This document shows, piece after piece, positions 1 to 5,807 of a stretch of DNA of 11,823 nt (position 1 is its first letter; each line of letters opens with the position of its first letter). A program made the position numbers and the translations under genes. The notes below the pieces were generated by a model. That model worked only from the letters and a program-made list of their open reading frames with translations, did not search any database and had not been told where the DNA came from. The DNA is from Bacteroidales bacterium (lineage in GTDB: Bacteria; Bacteroidota; Bacteroidia; Bacteroidales; WCHB1-69). Where the stretch lies: the NCBI GenBank assembly GCA_012519525.1, contig JAAYQB010000037.1, forward strand, positions 1-11,823. The letters run 5' to 3'.

Positions 1-41
1 AAAAAATAAATAAAATAATAAATAATAAAAATCAATTTGTC

Positions 42-749
42 ATGGAAGAACAAGTAGTTACAATGCCTCGCATTGGAGAAAAAGCCCCTGAATTTAAGGC
101 TATCACAACACAAGGAGAAATTAATTTCCCTGCTGATTACAAAGGCTCTTGGGTGATTTTATTCAGCCACCCTGCTGATTTCACCCCTGTTTGTACCTCT
201 GAGTTTATAACTTTTGCATCTATGGAAAAACAATTCAACGAAGCTAATTGCAAATTAGTCGGACTTTCTGTTGACGGTTTGTATAGTCATATTGCATGGT
301 TAAGAACTATTAAAGAAAAAATCGAATACAGAGGAATGAAAAATGTGGAAGTTACATTCCCTTTAATCGAAGATATTACCATGGATGTCGCTACCAAGTA
401 TGGTATGATGATGCCGGGCGAAAGCAACACAAAAGCCGTACGTGCGGTATTTTTTATTGACCCTAAAGGAATCATTAGAACCATTATTTATTATCCATTG
501 AGCTTAGGGCGTAATTTTGAAGAATTATATCGTGTTGTCATCGCTTTGCAAGCAGCTGATGAATTTGGCGTTGCTACACCGGCAGACTGGAGACCCGGCG
601 ATGATGTCATCGTTCCTACAGCCGGAACCTGTGGCGTAGCAAAAGAAAGAATGGAAAAACAAGACGACAATATGAAATGTTGCGACTGGTTTTTCTGCAC
701 TAAAAAATTAGACAAAGATACTGTGTTAAAGAAGATATTGAAAAAATAA
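42..749 (+). CDS. Peroxiredoxin, Prx6 subfamily (alkyl hydroperoxide reductase/thiol-specific antioxidant type)
   Basis: This 235-residue thiol peroxidase should reduce hydrogen peroxide and organic hydroperoxides in the cytoplasm. The peroxidatic cysteine is C51 in the motif PADFTPVCTSEF (residues 44-55), the classic PxxxTxxC signature. The protein is longer than AhpC-type enzymes (about 190 residues) and carries the C-terminal extension of Prx6 proteins. That extension holds C197, C213, C214 and C219; the C213-C219 segment (CCDWFFC) resembles the resolving-cysteine region of archaeal Prx6 enzymes, so a disulfide relay beyond a simple 1-Cys mechanism is possible. I chose the start at 42 because it follows an A-rich leader; an in-frame ATG at 63 (MPRIGEKAPEF) is the alternative and would remove only seven residues. 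No promoter is visible in the 41 upstream bases. The gene appears to be monocistronic, ending at the hairpin at 762-791. Family assignment is firm; electron donor and substrate are unknown. Confidence 0.95.
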   Translation: MEEQVVTMPRIGEKAPEFKAITTQGEINFPADYKGSWVILFSHPADFTPVCTSEFITFASMEKQFNEANCKLVGLSVDGLYSHIAWLRTIKEKIEYRGMKNVEVTFPLIEDITMDVATKYGMMMPGESNTKAVRAVFFIDPKGIIRTIIYYPLSLGRNFEELYRVVIALQAADEFGVATPADWRPGDDVIVPTAGTCGVAKERMEKQDDNMKCCDWFFCTKKLDKDTVLKKILKK

Positions 750-761
750 CAGTATTTACTG

Positions 762-791
762 ACTCCATTTACACGTGTAAATGGAGTTTTT
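762..791 (+). terminator. Rho-independent terminator of the peroxiredoxin gene
   Basis: A perfect 26-base palindrome (762-787, two 13-base arms from ACTCC to GGAGT, centre CACGTG) lies 12 bases after the peroxiredoxin stop and runs into a T tract at 787-791. On the plus strand it has the hairpin-plus-U-run layout of an intrinsic terminator. The minus strand lacks a U run after the stem, so the direction is plus. Confidence 0.85.
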
Positions 792-800
792 ATTAATAAA

Positions 801-827
801 CTACCCATAGGATTATCCTATGAGTAG
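801..827 (-). terminator. Probable terminator of the M20 peptidase gene
   Basis: An inverted repeat has outer arms CTAC (801-804) and GTAG (824-827) and inner arms CATAGGA (806-812) and TCCTATG (816-822), with one mismatched position and a 3-base loop. It lies 10 bases beyond the peptidase stop. Reading on the minus strand, the stem is followed by TTTATTAATAAA, an imperfect U-rich tail, so it is a weaker intrinsic terminator than its neighbour at 762-791. Together the two separate the convergent genes. Confidence 0.65.
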
Positions 828-837
828 ACTTATGATG

Positions 838-2496
838 TTATTTTAATAAATTCATGATAGTTTTATAGACCAAAACAGGTGCTACTTCGAAAGAATATTT
901 CTTTTCAATTCTTTCGGTAAATCTGTGAGCATCTTTACCAAAAGCACCAATATCAAGTACCGGCAAATCTAATTTTTGCATATCTTCAAGAGGTAAGTCG
1001 TATTTTGTTCCAAATCCCGGCATATTGTTTTTGAAATTTTCAATAATTTTGGGGTCTTTTGGAGCTGCTGCATAACTTAAATCTGAAATATAGGGGAAGA
1101 ATTTCTTGTAAACCAATTTATAATCCGATTTTGTCGTGTTTACGGCATCTGCAACTGCTTCTAAAAGAGCTTTTTCTTTTGGTCGTTTTCCTTCCACATA
1201 AATATGAGGATAATAAGGAGGTGTGAAATACACTATAACTATCGGCTCTCTATCAGACCATAAGTGATGGGTGAGTTCAACAATTTTTAGTGCAAAATCT
1301 CTTTGGTCAATGCTTTCGTCTTTCAGCATTTTGTCTGAAAGTTCTTTAATTTTTGCATCGAGCTTATCGCCAAGTTCTGCTTTAACAGTATTATAAAGCT
1401 CTTCATAAGATATTACTCTTGATTTCCAAGGTAGTTTTTTGTACTGTCTATTTGCAAGTTTACAAAATCTTTCGTATTGAGTATTCAAATTATCAATAGA
1501 ACTTTGGAAAGCTTCGTCGGCAGCTTTAATCATTTTTTCTAACACTTCGTCCGGTGTGCTTGTGTGAGTAGCATAGTTAAAGAATAAATTAGCATACTGA
1601 ACAGTTTGTACCGAATATTCCGGTTTTAAATCTCTTTGTTTCAATGTAATGGGTGGAAGAGAAACTTCACCTTCTGCTACGTCGCAAAAATCTGCATTTA
1701 AATTAATTCTACAAGTAATGGCTGAAGCAATTTGATTGGCATCTATACCTTTAAACGACTCTCCTACGTGAGTTTCTTTACCCACCACATAGAATGAAGG
1801 CATTAGTTTTCCAACAGTTCCGATATATACATATTTATTTTCATCGCCTTCATACTCTGAAGTCATATAATCCGTATCTAAAAGTGCTAAATAATCTAAG
1901 CCTTCAGCATCTCTAATTTTTACTAATTCAGGAACTACCGAAAGCATTCCAAACGAATTACTTTCCTCGTCACAAACGGCTGCATAAATTAAGTTTCCTT
2001 CAAAATTTTCAATATCTTTTTGTATTTCTTCCATTACAGCCATAATGATAGCGTCTCCTGTTTTCATATCAAACAGACCACGTCCGAATAAGTATTCGCC
2101 TGATTCTAAGTCTTTTCTTGCTTCCGGTGGTAAAGTAGATGCTACTTTTTTAAACTCTTCGGTTAATTCATAAGGTCGATGAGCAAAATCTTTTAAAACT
2201 CCATAGTCGGAAATTCCTACAGTATCAATATGTCCAATCATTACAATAGTTTTTTTACTGTTTCCTTTTCCGCCTCTCATTCTTGCGATGAGAGATTTTC
2301 TGCCGAGTTTGTCATTTGGAACATGTACCCATTGTAAATCTTGCGGATTTTTTTTGTAATAGTCCATTTCCATAAAAATGTTATGCACTTCTTGCACAGC
2401 ATTTAATTCTCCTGCAGTTTCTACAACACTAAGTTGATTCGTCAGTCGAACGGCAATTTCTTCAATTCTTGCCGCTAATTTTTTGTTCATTACCAT
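838..2496 (-). CDS. M20-family metallopeptidase, RocB-like
   Basis: This 552-residue protein is a zinc-dependent M20-clan hydrolase most like the RocB group (Bacillus RocB, associated with arginine use, is about 560 residues). It has no signal peptide and should be cytoplasmic. Visible active-site elements are H89 and D91 in GHIDTV, D143 in GRGLFDMKTG (bridging metal ligand), E177 and E178 in CDEESNS (catalytic base and ligand), an aspartate in LLDTDY (206-208), and a C-terminal histidine in GAFGKDAHRFTERI. A lid domain with THVGESFKG lies between. The start is either ATG at 2496 (MVMNKK) or two codons in (MNKK); I give the longer. It lies 55 bases after the coiled-coil gene on the same strand, so cotranscription is possible, and it ends at the hairpin 801-827. 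No arginine-catabolism genes are nearby, so the substrate (a peptide or acylated amino acid) is unknown. Confidence 0.9.
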   Translation of the reverse strand: MVMNKKLAARIEEIAVRLTNQLSVVETAGELNAVQEVHNIFMEMDYYKKNPQDLQWVHVPNDKLGRKSLIARMRGGKGNSKKTIVMIGHIDTVGISDYGVLKDFAHRPYELTEEFKKVASTLPPEARKDLESGEYLFGRGLFDMKTGDAIIMAVMEEIQKDIENFEGNLIYAAVCDEESNSFGMLSVVPELVKIRDAEGLDYLALLDTDYMTSEYEGDENKYVYIGTVGKLMPSFYVVGKETHVGESFKGIDANQIASAITCRINLNADFCDVAEGEVSLPPITLKQRDLKPEYSVQTVQYANLFFNYATHTSTPDEVLEKMIKAADEAFQSSIDNLNTQYERFCKLANRQYKKLPWKSRVISYEELYNTVKAELGDKLDAKIKELSDKMLKDESIDQRDFALKIVELTHHLWSDREPIVIVYFTPPYYPHIYVEGKRPKEKALLEAVADAVNTTKSDYKLVYKKFFPYISDLSYAAAPKDPKIIENFKNNMPGFGTKYDLPLEDMQKLDLPVLDIGAFGKDAHRFTERIEKKYSFEVAPVLVYKTIMNLLK

Positions 2497-2551
2497 AATT
2501 ATTTTTATTATTGATTATTATTCAAATGATTAAAATTTGTTTTAAAACGGA

Positions 2552-2911
2552 TTATTTTCTTTTTAAATCATCAACATCTCTTGTTAACCTATCAATGGTT
2601 CTTTTCATGTTGTCTATTTCTCTTTTTTGCTCATCGATTAATCGCTCTTGAGTTGAAATGGTTTTTTTTGTCCTTTCTATTTCTTTTCTTTGCTCAACAA
2701 TGGTGTTTTTAGCTTCGTTTAATTCTTTTTTTATAGTATTAATATCTTCAATGCTGACGTTTGACATCCATATTTCATTGAAAGAACTTACAACTAACAG
2801 CTTGCCATAATTGACTGTCCCAAAACGATCATATACCGGATTTTTTAATACTTGAGAAAATATGGGTGATAAGAAAAATAAAAATAAAATAACGAATAGA
2901 CCTTTTTTCAT
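2552..2911 (-). CDS. Small secreted coiled-coil protein of unknown function
   Basis: I do not recognise this 119-residue protein. It begins with a clear signal peptide: K2 and K3, then a hydrophobic stretch to about residue 18 and a likely cleavage near SQ (19-20). A region of about 30 residues follows (KNPVYDRFGTVNYGKLL). From about residue 54 to the end it is a charged heptad-patterned helix, almost certainly a coiled coil. Within this helix residues 74-94 and 95-115 are an imperfect tandem repeat of 21 residues (three heptads), sharing the pattern QxxEI...K.TI. The product should be periplasmic or surface-exposed and oligomeric. No lipobox cysteine and no C-terminal domain are visible. A candidate -7 box lies at 2947-2954. 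It precedes the M20 peptidase gene by 55 bases, but the peptidase looks cytoplasmic, so a shared function is not evident. Confidence 0.8.
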   Translation of the reverse strand: MKKGLFVILFLFFLSPIFSQVLKNPVYDRFGTVNYGKLLVVSSFNEIWMSNVSIEDINTIKKELNEAKNTIVEQRKEIERTKKTISTQERLIDEQKREIDNMKRTIDRLTRDVDDLKRK

Positions 2912-2946
2912 TATAAATGTGTTTTTTTGTTATTAAATAATTTATG

Positions 2947-2954
2947 CAAAAATA
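2947..2954 (-). promoter_or_regulatory. Candidate Bacteroidota -7 promoter box for the coiled-coil gene
   Basis: Read on the minus strand this is TATTTTTG, an exact match to TAnnTTTG. It lies 35 bases before the ATG at 2911, which would give a leader of about 30 bases. No convincing -33 TTTG is seen at the usual spacing, and in A/T-rich DNA the motif can occur by chance. Confidence 0.45.
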
Positions 2955-3073
2955 AATAAAATTTCCGATATAAAAATATAATTTTCTAATTTATATAATA
3001 ATGAATGTAATTTAACGAAAGAAAAATCGTTAATACGATACCGCTTCGGTGTTTATTGTTAAAATTAATGTAA

Positions 3074-3628
3074 ATGGCTAAAGTAGAAATAAAAATAGGT
3101 TATGTTGCCGAATGGTCGGATAAATCTGCTCGTGTTTTGGTGTTGAAAACCAAAGATGAACAGATTACATTTCCTGTTATTATAGCGGAAAATGAGGCGT
3201 TTAGTTTAGTTAAAGAATTGGAAAAAGTTACATTAAAGCGTCCGCAAACTCATGATTTACTGTTTTCGATAATGAATAGTTTTAATCTAAAAGTACGATA
3301 CGCACATATTTATAATTTAGTCGAAGGTATTTTTTATACACGTATCAATTGCACAAACGATGTGCAGGAAGTTGATGTTGAATCAAGAATATCCGATGCA
3401 GCTATTTTAACATTAAAATACAATTGTCCTCTATTTATCGAAGATTTTATTTTAGAGCAAGTAGGATTAGTTACAAAACGAGAGGAAGAAGACACAGAAA
3501 AGGAAGATGATTTGTCGTTGAAAACAATGCAAGAATTACAAACTCTTTTAAAAGAAGCTGTTGAAGATGAAAATTACGAATATGCTTCTATTCTTAGAGA
3601 TGAAATTAATAAAAAATCGAAGCAATAA
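3074..3628 (+). CDS. Bifunctional nuclease family protein (DUF151) with C-terminal UVR motif
   Basis: The 184-residue product has a bifunctional-nuclease (BFN/DUF151) domain over residues 1-133, with the family landmarks RPQTHDLL (57-64) and ESRISDAAILTLKYNCPLF (103-121). A charged linker rich in E and D (136-146) joins it to a UVR motif at about 153-180 (ELQTLLKEAVEDENYEYA...LRDEI), the short helical hairpin found in UvrB, UvrC and McsA that mediates protein contacts. This two-part design is common in Bacteroidota. Plant and bacterial DUF151 proteins have been reported to act on DNA and RNA, but the biological role here is unknown. The ATG at 3074 is chosen because the ATG at 3068 meets a stop at once. 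Its stop overlaps the next start by one base (TAATG), so it is translationally coupled to DUF4271. Confidence 0.9.
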   Translation: MAKVEIKIGYVAEWSDKSARVLVLKTKDEQITFPVIIAENEAFSLVKELEKVTLKRPQTHDLLFSIMNSFNLKVRYAHIYNLVEGIFYTRINCTNDVQEVDVESRISDAAILTLKYNCPLFIEDFILEQVGLVTKREEEDTEKEDDLSLKTMQELQTLLKEAVEDENYEYASILRDEINKKSKQ

Positions 3629-4512
3629 TGAATTTTCCCGATTCTATCAAAGAAAACAAGGTGTTTTATGCTGATAGTCTTTCTGCTCAAGCACTTAAAT
3701 CAATTCCTTCTATTGATAGAATCAATACAACTTCGTGGGGCGATAATATAGAAAAAGAATTAAAAAACGCTATTTTATATCCATTTGTAGAAAAAGAGGA
3801 TACGATAGAAACCGATTCATTATCAAATAGCTTTATAGTGTCGTACGATAAATCGCATACGCCTGTTCAAGAGAAAAAAAACACATCATTTCAAGTAGAT
3901 TATTTTTTTATATTTTTCATTTTTCTTTTGATTGCTCTCGCAATGTTAAAATTTCAGTCTAAGAAAACATTTTCATCCATTATTAAAAGTGTTTTCAATG
4001 CGAAATACTCTTCCGCTTTGTCTCGGGAAGGAGATTTTTTTAAGTCAAGAGCTTTTATTCGTGTTGTTATTTACAGTTTTTTGAGTTTAGGACTCATATT
4101 GTATTCTTTTTTTGGCGATTATTTACCCGTTACCAACGAAGGCTTAAAGATACTTTATTTAATACTGGGAGTTAGTTTGTTGTACTTGATTAAAATATTG
4201 ACAACTCATTTATTAGGCGTGTTTTTTGATATAAAAATACTAATAATAAAATACATACATCAAATACTATTTGCTAATTACTACATTGGCATTTTTATTT
4301 TTCCACTTGCTTTCATTTACCATTATTTTCCGTATGCCGTAATTTTATACTTAGCTCTTTTATTATTGTGTTTATTGTTTATACATAAGATTATCAAAGG
4401 TTTTTTTATTTTTCGTCCAAAATTTCAAATGTATGAAATTTTTTTGTACTTTTGCACCATAGAAATTTTGCCTATATTGCTTATCGCGAAATTTTTATCA
4501 AATAGTTTGTAA
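3628..4512 (+). CDS. DUF4271 integral membrane protein
   Basis: This 294-residue protein has a soluble N-terminal part of about 90 residues without a signal peptide, then about six hydrophobic segments: roughly 91-108, 142-163, 172-200, 214-231, 235-258 and 268-290. The C-terminal stretch (MYEIFLYFCTIEILPILLIAKFL) is the hallmark of DUF4271, a Bacteroidota-restricted family of unknown function that commonly sits just before hemD. The start overlaps the upstream nuclease gene's stop by one base. The N-terminal region contains several acidic DS/ED patches and differs in character from the membrane part; its side of the membrane cannot be told from sequence alone. A candidate promoter for hemD is embedded near its 3' end. 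Function remains unknown; a role tied to its conserved neighbours is only guilt by association. Confidence 0.85.
   Translation: MNFPDSIKENKVFYADSLSAQALKSIPSIDRINTTSWGDNIEKELKNAILYPFVEKEDTIETDSLSNSFIVSYDKSHTPVQEKKNTSFQVDYFFIFFIFLLIALAMLKFQSKKTFSSIIKSVFNAKYSSALSREGDFFKSRAFIRVVIYSFLSLGLILYSFFGDYLPVTNEGLKILYLILGVSLLYLIKILTTHLLGVFFDIKILIIKYIHQILFANYYIGIFIFPLAFIYHYFPYAVILYLALLLLCLLFIHKIIKGFFIFRPKFQMYEIFLYFCTIEILPILLIAKFLSNSL
4447..4454 (+). promoter_or_regulatory. Candidate -7 promoter box for hemD-rnpA inside the DUF4271 coding region
   Basis: TACTTTTG exactly matches the Bacteroidota TAnnTTTG element and lies 92 bases before the hemD start. It falls on codons for the Y-F-C of the conserved LYFCTIE motif, so it could be a by-product of protein conservation. 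No clear -33 TTTG is seen. Confidence 0.35.
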
Positions 4513-4545
4513 TCAATCAAATATAAATTTTATAAATAGATAGAA

Positions 4546-5310
4546 TTGAAAGTTCAAAATATACTTTTTTCTCAAAATCCTCCCGGTAATCTCGAAAAAA
4601 CGCCTTATGCTCAATTGAGCAAGAAACACGGTGTAAATATTGATTTTTATAAATTTTTTCAAATTGAAGGAGTTGATATTGAACAATTTAAAAAAAACAA
4701 AATAAATATATCCGAATATTCTGCCGTTGTTTTCACAAGTAAAAATGCTGTTAATCATCTTTATGGAATATTAAAAGAGTTAAATATAGGGTTTTCGGTA
4801 GAAGTGAAATTTTTCTGTATTAATCAATCGGTAGCTTTTTACTTGAAAAATTTTGTTACTTATCGTAAAAGAAAAATTTATTATGGCAATGGTAAGGCGG
4901 AAGATTTGGTAAGAATGATAGAAAGAAATAGAGACAGAAAATTTTTATTGCCTTGTAGTGTAGATACAAGCGTGAATCCTCTTTTGTCATTATTGGATGA
5001 AAAAGAGATTGATTATGAAAAAGCGGAAGTTTTTCAAATTAAGATGGCAGACCTTCGTCATATAGATATTAATGCTTATGAAATGATAGTGTTTTTCAGT
5101 CCTTTTGGGATACAGTCATTGCAAGCCAATTTTCCTAAATATAAGCAAAACGAAACGGTAATAGGAGCTTTAGGTCATCAAGTCTTAGAGGCTGCCAAGG
5201 AAGCAGGAATAAAAGTAACGCTTACGGCACCGACCAAAGAACATCCTTCTATCTTTACTGCAATAGATGAATACTTGCAGATATCGAATAGTTCAAAAAA
5301 ACAAAAATAA
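4546..5310 (+). CDS. hemD: Uroporphyrinogen-III synthase (HemD)
   Basis: HemD cyclises and inverts ring D of hydroxymethylbilane to give uroporphyrinogen III, the branch point to haem, sirohaem and corrinoids; it acts in the cytoplasm. The 254-residue product shows the two-lobed Bacteroidota form: an N-terminal segment with KILFSQ-like start and PYAQLSKKHGVNIDF (20-34), VVFTSKNAVNHL (61-72), a hinge near IYYGNGKAEDLV (111-122), and the C-terminal VIGALGHQVLEAAKEAGIKV (205-224) followed by TAPTKEHPSIFTAI. The start is TTG at 4546: an in-frame TAG lies at 4537-4539, and no ATG follows until deep inside the gene. It begins 33 bases after DUF4271 and its stop overlaps the rnpA start by one base. 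Divergence in the HemD family is high, but the N-terminal pattern and gene neighbourhood support the call. No other haem genes are in the window. Confidence 0.88.
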   Translation: MKVQNILFSQNPPGNLEKTPYAQLSKKHGVNIDFYKFFQIEGVDIEQFKKNKINISEYSAVVFTSKNAVNHLYGILKELNIGFSVEVKFFCINQSVAFYLKNFVTYRKRKIYYGNGKAEDLVRMIERNRDRKFLLPCSVDTSVNPLLSLLDEKEIDYEKAEVFQIKMADLRHIDINAYEMIVFFSPFGIQSLQANFPKYKQNETVIGALGHQVLEAAKEAGIKVTLTAPTKEHPSIFTAIDEYLQISNSSKKQK

Positions 5311-5726
5311 TGAAATTGTTCACGTTCTCTAAAAAAGAACATCTTTGTAAAAGAAATGATTTTCAAAATATTTTTTTAAAAGGGAAAAGCATACATCATT
5401 TTCCTTTTCGTTGTGTTTATTTAGTTCGTCCAGCCGACAAATTGCAAATTAAAATAGGAATATCTGTTCCTAAAAAAACATTTAAACTTGCTGTTAAACG
5501 TAATCGAATTAAAAGACTGATAAGAGAAACTTACCGATTAAACAAACATTTGCTTTATGAATCTTTACAAGATCAAACGATAGAATTGTTATTATTATTT
5601 ATATATACGTGTAAAAACGAGTATACATTTAAAGAGATGAATAAGCAGATTAACTTGCTGTTAAACAAAATAATAGCAAAAGATTTTGTAAAACAATTGA
5701 AAAATCAACATATTCATGAAAAATAA
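5310..5726 (+). CDS. rnpA: Ribonuclease P protein component (RnpA)
   Basis: RnpA is the small basic protein that binds the RNase P RNA and helps it recognise and cleave the 5' leader of pre-tRNA. The 138-residue product has the expected N-terminal FSKKEHLCKRNDFQNIF (6-22), and the RNR signature AVKRNRIKRLIRETYR (61-76) that forms the RNA-binding helix. Length is slightly above the usual 110-130 owing to a lysine-rich tail. The ATG shares its first base with the hemD stop (TAATG), so translation is probably coupled. In many bacteria rnpA follows rpmH near dnaA; linkage to hemD instead is the Bacteroidota arrangement. In that arrangement yidD often follows rnpA, but here only 81 bases separate rnpA from secDF, too few for yidD. 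Confidence 0.95.
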   Translation: MKLFTFSKKEHLCKRNDFQNIFLKGKSIHHFPFRCVYLVRPADKLQIKIGISVPKKTFKLAVKRNRIKRLIRETYRLNKHLLYESLQDQTIELLLLFIYTCKNEYTFKEMNKQINLLLNKIIAKDFVKQLKNQHIHEK

Positions 5727-5739
5727 TGTTATTTTTTGC

Positions 5740-5747
5740 TATATTTG
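5740..5747 (+). promoter_or_regulatory. Candidate -7 promoter box for secDF
   Basis: TATATTTG, followed by CAAAC, exactly matches TAnnTTTG and lies 60 bases before the secDF ATG in the short rnpA-secDF gap. It would give a leader of about 55 bases. A -33 TTTG at the usual spacing is not evident, so the site is a candidate only. Confidence 0.5.
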
Positions 5748-5807
5748 CAAACTCAAAATAATATACAATATATATTTATAACTTACTCATAATTAAATAT
5801 TTTACAA

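Noticed and set aside
491..808. 105-residue minus-strand frame over the peroxiredoxin gene
   Set aside because: It lies antisense to a well-recognised gene and through the terminator hairpin; no domain pattern.
4513..4758. Minus-strand 81-residue frame overlapping the start of hemD
   Set aside because: Antisense to hemD, very rich in F, I and K as expected from A/T-rich DNA, without any family signature.
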